A stretch of 64,000 nt of DNA from contig DATAGP010000013.1 of NCBI GenBank assembly GCA_036263655.1, positions 191,585-255,584 of the forward strand, given 5' to 3'. This DNA is from Schlegelella_A sp036263655 (lineage in GTDB: Bacteria; Pseudomonadota; Gammaproteobacteria; Burkholderiales; Burkholderiaceae_C). The translations under genes and the position numbers were made by a program. Below are positions 18,649 to 27,379 of the stretch, one piece after another; the stretch's first letter is position 1; each line of letters begins with the position of its first letter. A model generated the notes under the pieces. It was not told the DNA's origin and ran no database searches. It worked only from the letters and a program-made list of their open reading frames with translations.

Positions 18649-19731
18649 TCAGCCGGTCAATCGCCGCACGGCCTCGGCGAGCGCAGGGCCGTCGAGCGCT
18701 GCCAGCTCGAGCGATCGGGCGGCCGCGGGCACGCCGTGGTTGCGCTTGTTCGAGCGCGCGTAGCACGGGTCGTAGTGCAAAGTCATGATGCTCTCGAAGA
18801 GCGCATCGGTCTCGCCGGCGGCCGCGAGCGAACGCCAGTGCGCCAGCACCTCCTTGCCGACGAGAGGCTTCAGCGGCTCGAGACGATCGACCATCGCGAG
18901 CGGATCGGCAGCGAAGTGCGGGTAGTCCTCGCGCCACAGGCGCACGCGCTCGGCCATCGGCGCCGACAGCGTGACGATCGGCGCTCGCCGCATCGCCTCG
19001 AACAGCGCTTCCGGGATCTGCAGCGCGCCGATCTTCTTGCTCTCGGCCTCGAGCCACACCGACCGCTCGGGATCGAAGCCGCGCAGGGTCTCGAGCACCA
19101 TGGAATCGAAGAGCTTCTGGCCCGGCTGCGACTGCCCGGGAATGGCGCCGAGCAGCGAGCCCCGGTGCGCGGCCAGCGCCTCCAGGTCGAGCACCTGGTG
19201 CCCCTCTCGCGCGAGCGCGGCGAGGAGCCGGGTCTTGCCGCAGCCGGTGGGGCCGCACAGCACCTGGCATTCGAAGGCGGCGGGCAGGCTGGCGAGCCCG
19301 TCGCGCACCCACTGCCGGTACGCCTTCCAGCCGCCCGGCAGGACGTCGACGTCGTAGCCGATCGTGCGCAGGCTGTCCGCCCACAGGCGGCTGCGCTTGC
19401 CGCCGCGGAAGCAGTACACGAGGAAGCGCTCGCCCGGCCCGTGCTTCGAGATCAGCGGCTCGATCTGCGCCGCGATGTTCCGCAGCGAATACTCGACGCC
19501 GATCAGGTAGGCCCGATGCGTGTCGGTGCGATGCGTGGTGCCGACCTCCGCGTACTGCGCGTCGTCGACCACCGGCAGGTTCACGGCGCCGGGGACATGG
19601 TCCTCCGCATACTCGCGCGGCGATCGCGCGTCGATGACCATCGCGTAGGCGCTCCAGTCGCGCACGCCGGGCGGACACGGCGGAGTCGCTGCAGGGCCGG
19701 GTGGCGCCGGTCGAGGTGATTCGGTGTTCAT
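18649..19731 (-). CDS. mnmH: tRNA 2-selenouridine synthase (SelU/YbbB)
   Basis: This 360-residue protein has an N-terminal rhodanese domain (about 25-145) with the active-site loop VYCFRGGKRS, and a C-terminal P-loop domain starting CGPTGCGKTRLL (about 160). The enzyme replaces sulfur with selenium in the wobble uridine of some tRNAs, via a geranylated intermediate. It needs selenophosphate from SelD, and no selD is present in this window. The ATG at 19731 gives normal length. It stands alone, convergent with ureG. Confidence 0.93.
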   Translation of the reverse strand: MNTESPRPAPPGPAATPPCPPGVRDWSAYAMVIDARSPREYAEDHVPGAVNLPVVDDAQYAEVGTTHRTDTHRAYLIGVEYSLRNIAAQIEPLISKHGPGERFLVYCFRGGKRSRLWADSLRTIGYDVDVLPGGWKAYRQWVRDGLASLPAAFECQVLCGPTGCGKTRLLAALAREGHQVLDLEALAAHRGSLLGAIPGQSQPGQKLFDSMVLETLRGFDPERSVWLEAESKKIGALQIPEALFEAMRRAPIVTLSAPMAERVRLWREDYPHFAADPLAMVDRLEPLKPLVGKEVLAHWRSLAAAGETDALFESIMTLHYDPCYARSNKRNHGVPAAARSLELAALDGPALAEAVRRLTG

Positions 19732-19866
19732 CGGGCCCGATGCATTTTAAGGCGGGGGCCCGGCCGAGAGGCGGTCGGCACCGCTCGTGAAGCGTCTTTG
19801 CATCGGATTCGGGCATCGCCCTCGGGGCCCATCGGCTCGACCGGGGACGCGACAGCCCGGGCTTCC

Positions 19867-19872
19867 TATCCT
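19867..19872 (+). promoter_or_regulatory. -10 box 6 bases before a start codon
   Basis: TATCCT is followed by 6 bases and the ATG of the lipoprotein gene at 19879, the same spacing seen before pdxH, edd, gntR and the zinc operon. No ribosome-binding site is present, which suggests a leaderless transcript. Confidence 0.35.
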
Positions 19873-19878
19873 TCGGCC

Positions 19879-20883
19879 ATGGAAGCCCCTCTTCTCACCC
19901 GCCGTCGTGTCGTCGCCGCCGGCGCAGCCGCGCCCCTGGCGTGGCTGACCGGCTGCAGCACGCCCTTGCCCCTGGCGGAGGTGCCGGCCCGCCCCGACGC
20001 CGACGCCGAACGGCTGCTGCTGCGCAGCGCCGAAGCGCACGGGCTCGCGGCCTATCGCCGCATCGAGGACGTCAACGTCCGTTACGAGGGCGAGTGGCGG
20101 CCGCTCATCGACCGGGTCCAGCCGGTGCTGGTGGACAAGGCGTACCGCGGCAGCTCGGAGGAACGGCTCATCCCGCGTGCCGGCATCGTCGCCCAGGCGT
20201 ACCAGGGCCTGGCCGGTCACAAGCAGGTGAGCTGGCGACGCGGCGAAGGCACGGGGGCCGGCCGCGGCCAGGTCGCCGTCTGGTTGAACGGCCAGGCCAG
20301 CACGGACGCCGACGTGCTGGCTGCGTCGGCACTCGTCGCCGAGGGCTACGGGCTGTTCCTGCTCGGCCCGCTGTGGCTCGCCGAACGCGGTCTCGCCGTG
20401 CAGGCCGGCGCTGCCGAGCGGGTCGACGGACGCGACTGCGACGTCGTCGAGGTGTGGCTGAGGCCCGGCCTCGGACTCGCCCCGCTCGACCGCGTCGCCC
20501 TCTGCATCGACCGGGGCACCTCGCTGACGCGCCGCCTGCGCTTCACGCTCGAGGGCTACCCGGGCACCCGCGGCGCCGTCGCCGAGGTGGACACCTTCGA
20601 TCACGAGCGTCGCTTCGGCGTCGTCTGGCCGATGCGCACCTACGAGCGCGTGGTCCACCCGTTGCGCCTGCCTGCGCACGACTGGCGAATCGCCGGCATC
20701 GACGTGAACCGCGGCTACGACGCGAGCGCGCTTGCAGGTCCGCGCTTCGTCGGCCGCGGCGACGCCGGCTGCCGTGCTCTGAGCGCCGCTCACCCCGGCA
20801 GCACGAGCCCTTCCTGGTTCGCGATCCGCTCGAGGGCTGTCTCGAAAAGTGCCCGCGACGCGCCGGCGACCCTCGCCAGGTAG
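19879..20883 (+). CDS. Predicted Tat-exported lipoprotein of unknown function
   Basis: This 334-residue protein begins MEAPLLTRRRVVAAGAAAPLAWLTGCST. It has twin arginines followed by a hydrophobic stretch and a lipobox (L-T-G-C, Cys about 26), so it is likely folded before export and lipid-anchored. The mature part has alternating strands with NVRYEGEW and VDTFDHERRFG, reminiscent of LolA-like beta-sandwich proteins, but I do not recognise a family with certainty. Its last 94 bases overlap the convergent MerR-like gene, an unusually long overlap. The C-terminal 30 residues are low in character, so the annotated end may overstate the functional part. Confidence 0.7.
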   Translation: MEAPLLTRRRVVAAGAAAPLAWLTGCSTPLPLAEVPARPDADAERLLLRSAEAHGLAAYRRIEDVNVRYEGEWRPLIDRVQPVLVDKAYRGSSEERLIPRAGIVAQAYQGLAGHKQVSWRRGEGTGAGRGQVAVWLNGQASTDADVLAASALVAEGYGLFLLGPLWLAERGLAVQAGAAERVDGRDCDVVEVWLRPGLGLAPLDRVALCIDRGTSLTRRLRFTLEGYPGTRGAVAEVDTFDHERRFGVVWPMRTYERVVHPLRLPAHDWRIAGIDVNRGYDASALAGPRFVGRGDAGCRALSAAHPGSTSPSWFAIRSRAVSKSARDAPATLAR

Positions 20884-21986
20884 GCGTGCAGGGCGGCGTC
20901 CTTCGGCCCTCGGCTCTCGCACTGCGCGCTGTAGGCCTCGAATCGCGACAGCTGCACCAGCAGCTCGGCGACATGGCGCGGGCACTCGCACGCGATCGTC
21001 GACGAGAGCCCGGCGAAGTCGGCAAGCGTCGCGTCGTCGTAACGCCTCGGCGCGACGTCGTCGACGGACAGCCAGAGCGGATCGGCCGGCGAGGCCGGAT
21101 CCACGGCGCCGGGCGCCGGCCCGCGCGTCGCAGCGAAGAGAGCTTCCAGGCTGGCGGCGAGCGCACGGTCCTCAAGGGGCTGGCGCCAGAGCGCCACGCC
21201 GCCGGCGGCGAGGGCATCGATCGCCGCCTGGGCGCCGAAGCCGTAGAGCACGGCGACGCCCCTGGCGCCGCAGGCGCGGGACGCCGCCTGCAGCTCGCCG
21301 AGCAGATCATCGTGCACGCCGGGCAGCTCCGCCAGGAGCACATCGACCTGGGGGCCGGTGGGCGGGGCGGCGGCCTCGGCCAGGCCAGCGACCTCGGCCT
21401 GGCTAGCGACCTCGGCGAGGCTGGCGAATGCGGCCACCACCTCGAGAGGCCGGCCGAGACGCTGCCGCAGCCGCGGCTGCTGCAGGCGTCGCACGAGCGC
21501 CCTGCCGACGACGGCCACGCGGCAGGTGCCGGCGGGCCGGGGTGCCGCCTGCCGCGCCCTGGCGACCATGCCGGCGTGCGTCCCCGCCACATCGCGAAGA
21601 CCGGTCATGTCGAGGGAGGCGATCGCCCCGATCGAGTGACCCAGCTCGGTGAGCTGGCGCATCAGCGCGAGGCGCTGCACGTCCAGCGCGGAGTAGAGGC
21701 GATGGCCGGCCCCGGTCAGGGCTGCCGCCGAGACCCGGTAGCGGCGCTCCCAGATGCGCAGCGTCGCCACCGGCATGCGCAGCATGCGGGCCACGGCGCC
21801 GCTGCGAAAACGCGGCGTGTCGGCATCGATGACGACGGGCCGAGAGGCGACAGAGCCCTTCGAAGCGGGCGCCGCCTTCCTGGTCGAACGACTCTGCTTT
21901 GCATCGGTTTCTCGCACGTCTTTGCTCCGAAATCGCGTCGGTGAGCTGTGATTGAAGCACTTCGTCTCTACATTGTCCTCATCCAC
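20790..21986 (-). CDS. MerR-like regulator with degenerate cobalamin-type C-terminal domain
   Basis: This protein of up to 398 residues has a MerR HTH at about 57-125 (F-R-S-G-A-V-A-R-M-L, LRIWERRYR, GHRLYSALDVQRL). The longer C-terminal part has the size and Rossmann-like pattern of the B12-binding region of CarH/LitR regulators, but the cobalamin motif D-x-H-x-x-G is absent, so it is probably light- and B12-independent. The start is uncertain: the GTG at 21986 leaves only 20 bases to the divergent HiPIP gene, and internal GTGs before the HTH are possible. Confidence 0.78.
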   Translation of the reverse strand: MDEDNVETKCFNHSSPTRFRSKDVRETDAKQSRSTRKAAPASKGSVASRPVVIDADTPRFRSGAVARMLRMPVATLRIWERRYRVSAAALTGAGHRLYSALDVQRLALMRQLTELGHSIGAIASLDMTGLRDVAGTHAGMVARARQAAPRPAGTCRVAVVGRALVRRLQQPRLRQRLGRPLEVVAAFASLAEVASQAEVAGLAEAAAPPTGPQVDVLLAELPGVHDDLLGELQAASRACGARGVAVLYGFGAQAAIDALAAGGVALWRQPLEDRALAASLEALFAATRGPAPGAVDPASPADPLWLSVDDVAPRRYDDATLADFAGLSSTIACECPRHVAELLVQLSRFEAYSAQCESRGPKDAALHAYLARVAGASRALFETALERIANQEGLVLPG

Positions 21987-22006
21987 ACTTCTCGCACCGA
22001 CGCTTC

Positions 22007-22315
22007 ATGAACAACCCCCGACGCACTTTCCTGATGACCATCGCCGCCAGCGGCGCCGCGATTGCCACCGGCGCGCAAGCGCAGGCGCAGGCCAGGCTCG
22101 ACGAGAAGGAGCCGCAGGCCGTGGCTCTCGGCTACGTCAACGACGCCGCCAGGGCCGACGCGAAGCGCTTCCCCAAGTACGCGCCTGGCCAGAACTGCGC
22201 GAACTGCTCGCTGTACCAGGCCAAGCCGACCGATCCCTGGGGACCCTGCCCCCTGTTCGCCAACAAGCAGGTGGCGGCGAAAGCCTGGTGCAGCGCCTGG
22301 GTCAAGCGGGCCTGA
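22007..22315 (+). CDS. High-potential iron-sulfur protein (HiPIP)
   Basis: This 102-residue periplasmic electron carrier has a Tat-type signal (NNPRRTFLMTIAASGAA..., about 1-30). Its mature domain carries the HiPIP cysteine pattern C-A-N-C, then G-P-C-P-L-F, then A-W-C-S-A-W, which ligates a [4Fe-4S] cluster cycling 3+/2+. HiPIPs carry electrons from the bc1 complex to oxidases or photosynthetic reaction centres and are common in Burkholderiales. It is divergent from the MerR-like gene and 18 bases from the convergent pirin. A -10-like TACATT lies at 21969-21974. Confidence 0.95.
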   Translation: MNNPRRTFLMTIAASGAAIATGAQAQAQARLDEKEPQAVALGYVNDAARADAKRFPKYAPGQNCANCSLYQAKPTDPWGPCPLFANKQVAAKAWCSAWVKRA

Positions 22316-22333
22316 GGCTCGCGACCGATCGCA

Positions 22334-23227
22334 TCAAGACATCGGATTGGCGGGGCGGCCCGGTTCCGGCGGCAGCGGAATGAACTCGCCGTCGTCCCGA
22401 TCCGGCAGCTTCATGCGGCCGGCGCGCCAATCCGCCTTCGCCTGCTCGATGCGCTCCTTCGACGACGACACGAAGTTCCAGTCGATGAAGCGCGGACCGA
22501 CAGGCTCGCCGCCGAGGGCCATCACCGTCGAGCGCTCCACGGCCCTGACGACGCCCGCGTCGGCGCCACCGAGCACCGCCATCTGGCCCCGACGCAGTTC
22601 CGTTCCGTCGAGTTCCGCCCTGCCGCTGACCACATAGAGCGCTCGCTCCGGCGCATCCGCAGGCAGCTGCGCCCGCGCCCCCTCCTGCAGCTCCCAGTGC
22701 AGGTAGAACAGGGGCGAGTGCGTGCGCACCGGCGACGCCTCGGCGAAGGCGCGACCGGCGATGAGCCGAGCCCACGCGCCCGGCTCCTCGAACACCGGCA
22801 GGTCCTCGGCGCCATGGTGCGCGAAGGCCGGGTCGGTTTCCTCGTCGCGCTCGGGCAAGGCGACCCAGGCCTGCAGACCATGCATCGGCCCGCCCTCCCG
22901 ACGCGCCCGCTCGAATCGCTCGGAGTGCGTGATGCCTCGGCCGGCGGTCATCCAGTTCACCTCCCCAGGCCGGATGGCCTGCTCGACGCCGACGCTGTCG
23001 CGGTGGGTGATCTCGCCTTCGAGCAGGTAGGTGACCGTGGAGAGGCCGATGTGCGGATGCGGCCGCACGTCGACGGTGCGCGGCAGCCCCGGAGCGAAGC
23101 GCACCGGCCCCATGTGGTCGAAGAAGATGAATGGGCCGACCATCTTGCGCTGCGCGAAGGGCAGCACGCGGCCGACCTCGAAACCGCCCAGGTCGCGGCG
23201 GCGCTGGTCGATCAGCAACTCGGGCAT
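22334..23227 (-). CDS. Pirin-family bicupin protein
   Basis: This 297-residue protein has two cupin domains. The N-terminal one has the pirin metal ligands in RPHPHIGLSTVTYLLEGE (His-x-His and Glu) and ITHSERF. The C-terminal one begins around residue 165 with HSPLFYLHWELQ and ends with FIDWNFVSSSKERIEQAKADWRAG, typical of YhaK/YhhW-like pirins. Some pirins have quercetinase activity and others are redox-responsive. The role here is unknown. The ATG at 23227 starts the conserved MPELLIDQRRRDLGGFEVGRVLPF and is preferred over the much longer open frame. Confidence 0.9.
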   Translation of the reverse strand: MPELLIDQRRRDLGGFEVGRVLPFAQRKMVGPFIFFDHMGPVRFAPGLPRTVDVRPHPHIGLSTVTYLLEGEITHRDSVGVEQAIRPGEVNWMTAGRGITHSERFERARREGGPMHGLQAWVALPERDEETDPAFAHHGAEDLPVFEEPGAWARLIAGRAFAEASPVRTHSPLFYLHWELQEGARAQLPADAPERALYVVSGRAELDGTELRRGQMAVLGGADAGVVRAVERSTVMALGGEPVGPRFIDWNFVSSSKERIEQAKADWRAGRMKLPDRDDGEFIPLPPEPGRPANPMS

Positions 23228-23371
23228 GCAAGGCTCTCCAAGGGCGCAGGCGCGGAGCGTGCCTGCACCATAGCGACGGGCACGCGCTCGTGTGGCAATC
23301 CCCCCTGGCTTCAGGGATACCCAGCGACGAGTTCTTCCGTAAACTATGGTGCAGCGCAACATACGACGGAA

Positions 23372-23590
23372 ATGACCTATTCGCAAAAGGTGGGGAAGTA
23401 CATGAGGTTGCGTCAGGAGCTTGCCGCTGCCTGCCGCGCCGCGCGGCTGAACGCCTGGCACATCGCGCGCGTCAGCAACGAGATGACCGCCCTGGAACGC
23501 GAGATGGCGCTGCCGCTGCGTCCCCGACGTTCGACGACCTTGCAGTCGCAGCCGCTCGCGGGCCGGCAGGATGGTGTCGAGGCGCTCTGA
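23372..23590 (+). CDS. Small hypothetical helical protein
   Basis: This is a 72-residue ORF with a regular helical N-terminal half (MTYSQKVGKYMRLRQELAAACRAARL, NEMTALEREMALP) and a loose basic C-terminus. I recognise no family. Supporting it are the G+C-rich codon pattern, the ATG placed after GACGGAA, and a TATGGT -10-like box 20 bases upstream within an inverted TTCCGT/ACGGAA pair (23335-23340 and 23366-23371). It could be a spurious ORF. Confidence 0.4.
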   Translation: MTYSQKVGKYMRLRQELAAACRAARLNAWHIARVSNEMTALEREMALPLRPRRSTTLQSQPLAGRQDGVEAL

Positions 23591-23689
23591 GCAGCGCTTC
23601 GCTTGCGGCATCCGGGTCGGTGCGTGAGCTGGATTGCGTAAAGTCCGACACGCCTAAGATCCACCGAACGCCGCCACTCGCATTCGCTC

Positions 23690-24136
23690 ATGCCAAACAT
23701 CGCATCGGTATTGAAGGACGAGATCTCGCGCATCGCCCGCAAGGAGGTTCGCCGCGAGACTGCCGCTCTCAAGAAGGCCTCGGCCGCTTACCGGGCCGAG
23801 ATCGCGGCCTTGAAGCGCCGCACGCTCGAGCTCGAGCGTGATCTCCGTCAAGCCAGGAAGGGCGTCAAGTCGTCCCCTGGCGTCGCGGCGAACGACGAGT
23901 CGACCCTCAAGGGCAGCCGGTTCAGCGCCAAGAGCATGGCCTCGCAGCGGCGTCGCCTCGGCCTGTCGGCGGCCGAGTGCGGCCTGCTCGTCGGTGCCTC
24001 GGCCCAATCGATCCACAACTGGGAAGGCGGCAAGGCCCGACCGCGCAGCCAGCACCTGCCCTCGATCTATGCCCTCAGAAGCCTCGGCCGGAGAGAAGCG
24101 CAGACGAGGCTCCAGGCGCTGAAGGAAGCGGCCTAG
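23690..24136 (+). CDS. Coiled-coil plus helix-turn-helix DNA-binding protein
   Basis: This 148-residue cytoplasmic protein has a charged coiled coil in its N-terminal half (about 5-60: repeating K/E/R with A/L spacing, as in AYRAEIAALKRRTLELERDLRQA). Its C-terminal domain is HTH_XRE-like (about 80-125: RRRLGLSAAECGLLVGASAQSIHNWEGGKARPR). The HTH keeps the Cro/C1 pattern with the recognition helix S-A-Q-S-I-H-N-W-E. Proteins like this are common as orphan genes in Betaproteobacteria, and the target is unknown. It is monocistronic. Confidence 0.85.
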   Translation: MPNIASVLKDEISRIARKEVRRETAALKKASAAYRAEIAALKRRTLELERDLRQARKGVKSSPGVAANDESTLKGSRFSAKSMASQRRRLGLSAAECGLLVGASAQSIHNWEGGKARPRSQHLPSIYALRSLGRREAQTRLQALKEAA

Positions 24137-24244
24137 CCGTCGGCGGGAAGCGGCCTGCTTCGGAGATCGGGCCCGCGCCCGCGGCGGCTGCACAGTACGA
24201 TGGACATCGCCGCGGCCGGTCGCCGCGAGGCGAGGAAATCGACG

Positions 24245-24751
24245 ATGGCGAAGCTGAACGTGAATGGCGCCGTGCGCGAGCACGACGCGGAACCCGACAC
24301 GCCGCTGCTCTGGGTGCTGCGGGAGCAGCTCGGGCTCACCGGCAGCAAGTACGGCTGCGGCGTCGCCCAGTGCGGCGCCTGCACCGTGCACATCGACGGC
24401 ACGCCGGTGCGCAGCTGCGTCATGCCGGTGTCGGCGGTGCAGCCGGCGAGCAAGGTCGTCACCATCGAGGGGCTGTCGCGCGACGGCAGCCACCCGCTGC
24501 AGAAGGCGTGGCTCGCACTCGACGTGCCGCAGTGCGGCTACTGCCAAAGCGGCATGATCATGGCGGCGGCGGCGCTGCTGAAGGCCAAGCCGCGGCCGAG
24601 CGATGCCGACATCGACGAGGCGATGACCAACATCTGCCGCTGCGGCACCTACAACCGCGTGCGCGCCGCGATCAAGCAGGCGGCCGGCATGCCGGCGGCG
24701 CGCAGCGCCTCCGCGCACGAGGTCATCCACATCGAGCGGAGGACGACATGA
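24245..24751 (+). CDS. iorA: Molybdenum hydroxylase [2Fe-2S] subunit (isoquinoline 1-oxidoreductase alpha type)
   Basis: This 168-residue electron-transfer subunit has a plant-ferredoxin domain with Cys38, Cys43, Cys46 and Cys58, then an all-helical domain whose Q-C-G-Y-C and N-I-C-R-C-G-T-Y motifs bind the second [2Fe-2S] cluster. Xanthine-oxidase-family enzymes of the IorAB type lack the FAD subunit and pass electrons to cytochromes. I chose the ATG at 24245; an earlier ATG (24200) lacks homology. A -10 TACGAT is at 24196-24201. It overlaps iorB by 4 bases. Confidence 0.9.
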   Translation: MAKLNVNGAVREHDAEPDTPLLWVLREQLGLTGSKYGCGVAQCGACTVHIDGTPVRSCVMPVSAVQPASKVVTIEGLSRDGSHPLQKAWLALDVPQCGYCQSGMIMAAAALLKAKPRPSDADIDEAMTNICRCGTYNRVRAAIKQAAGMPAARSASAHEVIHIERRTT

Positions 24752-26922
24752 GCGGGGTCGCGGTCTCGCGCCGTGCCTTCCTCGGCACGTCCGCCGCCGG
24801 CGCCGCCGGCGCGTTCGTGCTGGGCTTCCCGCTACGGACCGCCGCGCAAGGGGCCGCGCCCGAGGTCAACGCGTGGGTCGTCGTGCATCCCGACGAGCGC
24901 GTCGTCATCCGCATCGCCCGCTCCGAGATGGGTCAGGGCACGCTCACCGGCCTCGCCCAGCTGGTTGCCGAGGAGCTCGAGTGCGACTGGAAGAACGTCG
25001 GCACCGAGTACCCGACGCCGGCGCAGAACCTCAAGCGCAACCGCGTCTGGGGCAACTTCTCCACCGGCGGCAGCCGCGGCGTGCGCGAGTCGCACGACTA
25101 CGTGCGAAAGGGCGGCGCGGCGGCCCGCATGATGCTCGTGCAGGCGGCAGCCGACGAGTGGCGCGTGCCGGCTTCCGAGTGCACGGTCGACAAGGGCGTC
25201 ATCGCGCACGCCGCATCGGGGCGGCGCACGAGCTACGGCAAGGTCGCCGCCGCGGCGGCCAGGCTGACGCCGCCGAGCGACGTGCCGCTCAAGGATCCGA
25301 AGACGTGGAAGCTCGCCGGCAAGCCGCTGGCGCGCCTTGACACCGTCGAGAAGACGACCGGCAAGCAGGTCTATGGCGCTGACCTCCAGCTGCCCGGCCT
25401 GCTCAACGCCGCGATCCGCGCCTGCCCGGTCTTCGGCGGCAAGGTGAAGAGCTTCGACGCGGCGGCCATCCCGCAAAGGCGCGGCGTGGTCAAGGTTGTC
25501 AAGGTCGGCGACAACGCGGTCGCCGTCGTCGCCGACACCTGGTGGCGCGCCAAGACCGCCCTCGACACGCTGCCGATCGAGTGGGACCTCGGCGAGCACG
25601 CCAAGGTCCAGCAGGCCGACATCGACGCCATGCTGAAGACCGGCCTCGACGCGGAGCAGGCGGCGGTCGGCAACCGCAACGGCAACGCCGTCGCGGCGCT
25701 CGCCGCCGCGGCGACCCGGATCGAAGCGGTGTACTCGTATCCGCACCAGAACCACGCGACGATGGAGCCGATGAACGCGACGGCGCGCTGGACGGCCGAT
25801 CGCTGCGAGGTCTGGACGCCGACGCAGAACGGCGAGGCGGCGCTCGCCGCCGCCGCCGTAGCGGCGGGCCTGCCGCCGGCGCAATGCGAGGTCTACAAGA
25901 TCCACCTAGGCGGCGGCTTCGGCCGGCGCGGCGCGGTGCACGACTGGGTGCGTCAGGCGGTGGCGATCGCCAGGGAGCTGCCCGGCAAGCCGGTGAAGCT
26001 CATCTGGTCGCGCGAGGAGGACATGACGCACGGCCTCTACCACCCGGTGACGCAGTGCAAGCTCCGCGCCGGCGTCGACGCGCAGGGCAACGTCACCTCG
26101 CTCGCGATGCGGATCTCGGGGCAGTCGATCCTCGCCGGCATCTTTCCGCAGAACGTGCGCGACGGCCGCGACCCGGTCGTCTTCCAGGGGCTCAACAACG
26201 GCGGCGGCGAGGCGATGTTCGGCTATGCGGTGCCGAACCTGCTGATCGACCACGCGATGCGCAACCCGCACGTGCCGCCCGGCTTCTGGCGCGGCGTCAA
26301 CCTCAACCAGAACGCGATCTACGTCGAGTGCTTCATCGACGAGATCGCGCACGCGACGAAGCAGGATCCGCTGGCGCTGCGCAGGAAGCTCATCCCCGAC
26401 CCGAAGCGGCTGGCGGTGCTGAACGCCGTCGCCGAGCGCATCGGCTGGGAGCGGCCCGCCGCCGACGTCGGCGGGCAGAAGGTCTTCCGCGGCCTGGCGC
26501 AGACGCACGGCTTCGGCAGCTACGTCGCCGCCTGTGCCGAGGTCTCGGTCTCCAAGGAAGGCGACCTGAAGATCCACCGCATCGTCGCGGCCACCGATCC
26601 CGGGCATGCGGTCAACCCGCAGCAGATCGAGGCGCAGGTCGAGGGCTCGTTCGTCTACGGCCTCTCGGCGGCGCTGTATGGCGCGTGCACGGTGAGGGAC
26701 GGCGCCATCCAGCAGACCAACTTCCACGACTACCCGGTGCTGCGGATGGCGGAGATGCCGAAGGTCGAGACCATCGTCATCGCCTCGGGCGGCTTCTGGG
26801 GCGGCGTCGGCGAGCCGACCATCGCCGTCGCTGCGCCGGCGGTGCTGAACGCCATCTTCGCCGCGACCGGCATCCGCGTCCGCGACCTGCCGCTCGCCAA
26901 GACGAGCCTGAAGAAGGCCTGA
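24748..26922 (+). CDS. iorB: Molybdenum hydroxylase large subunit (isoquinoline 1-oxidoreductase beta / aldehyde dehydrogenase type)
   Basis: This 724-residue molybdopterin-binding subunit has a Tat signal (VSRRAFLGTSAAG) at its N-terminus, so the enzyme acts in the periplasm. Visible cofactor-contact blocks are MGQGTLTGLAQLVAEEL, a CPVFGGKVK region, GGGFGRRG, PPGFWRGVN and, at the C-terminus, GGFWGGVGEPTIAVAAPAVLNAI, which includes the Glu (G-E-P) serving as catalytic base. It oxidises N-heterocycles or aldehydes, and the true substrate is unknown. It pairs with iorA. The next gene (43 bases on) encodes a monohaem cytochrome that could be the electron acceptor. Confidence 0.9.
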   Translation: MSGVAVSRRAFLGTSAAGAAGAFVLGFPLRTAAQGAAPEVNAWVVVHPDERVVIRIARSEMGQGTLTGLAQLVAEELECDWKNVGTEYPTPAQNLKRNRVWGNFSTGGSRGVRESHDYVRKGGAAARMMLVQAAADEWRVPASECTVDKGVIAHAASGRRTSYGKVAAAAARLTPPSDVPLKDPKTWKLAGKPLARLDTVEKTTGKQVYGADLQLPGLLNAAIRACPVFGGKVKSFDAAAIPQRRGVVKVVKVGDNAVAVVADTWWRAKTALDTLPIEWDLGEHAKVQQADIDAMLKTGLDAEQAAVGNRNGNAVAALAAAATRIEAVYSYPHQNHATMEPMNATARWTADRCEVWTPTQNGEAALAAAAVAAGLPPAQCEVYKIHLGGGFGRRGAVHDWVRQAVAIARELPGKPVKLIWSREEDMTHGLYHPVTQCKLRAGVDAQGNVTSLAMRISGQSILAGIFPQNVRDGRDPVVFQGLNNGGGEAMFGYAVPNLLIDHAMRNPHVPPGFWRGVNLNQNAIYVECFIDEIAHATKQDPLALRRKLIPDPKRLAVLNAVAERIGWERPAADVGGQKVFRGLAQTHGFGSYVAACAEVSVSKEGDLKIHRIVAATDPGHAVNPQQIEAQVEGSFVYGLSAALYGACTVRDGAIQQTNFHDYPVLRMAEMPKVETIVIASGGFWGGVGEPTIAVAAPAVLNAIFAATGIRVRDLPLAKTSLKKA

Positions 26923-26964
26923 CCGGCGCAGGCGCAGGCCGGGCATTCGAGGAGTGCGGAACCG

Positions 26965-27354
26965 ATGCGCCCCGCGATCGCGCTCGTCGCCCTGGCCTGG
27001 CTCGCCGCGCCGGCGTGCGCGCAGCCGCAGGCCAACGACGCCGCCAGCCGCGGCGCAGCGATCGTCGCCAGCCGCAGCACGGGGCTGTGCGTCCTCTGCC
27101 ATGCCGTGCCCGGCGTCGACGCCGTGCACGCCGGGACCCTGGGGCCGAGCCTCGCCGGCGTCGGCACGCGCCTCGGACCCGAGGAGCTGCGGCTGCGCCT
27201 CGTCGCGCCCCGGCGCTTCAATCCGGAGACGATCATGCCTTCGTACGGCCCGACCGAAGGGCTCGAGCGGGTCGCGGCCGCACGGCGCGGCCAGCCGATC
27301 CTCGACGCGCGGCAGATCGACGACGTCGTCGCCTACCTGGCGACGCTGAGATGA
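26965..27354 (+). CDS. soxX: Sulfur-oxidation c-type cytochrome SoxX
   Basis: This 129-residue protein has a signal peptide (1-19), one haem c motif C-V-L-C-H (42-46), and the SoxX blocks G-T-L-G-P-S-L-A-G-V-G and N-P-E-T-I-M-P-S-Y-G (axial Met), ending in I-D-D-V-V-A-Y-L-A-T-L. SoxX is the small subunit of the SoxXA cytochrome that attaches thiosulfate to SoxY. It starts a soxXYZA run 42 bases after iorB. The spacing leaves open whether it is co-transcribed with iorAB. Confidence 0.88.
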   Translation: MRPAIALVALAWLAAPACAQPQANDAASRGAAIVASRSTGLCVLCHAVPGVDAVHAGTLGPSLAGVGTRLGPEELRLRLVAPRRFNPETIMPSYGPTEGLERVAAARRGQPILDARQIDDVVAYLATLR

Positions 27355-27379
27355 CGCCGGGCGCGACGGGACCGTGACG

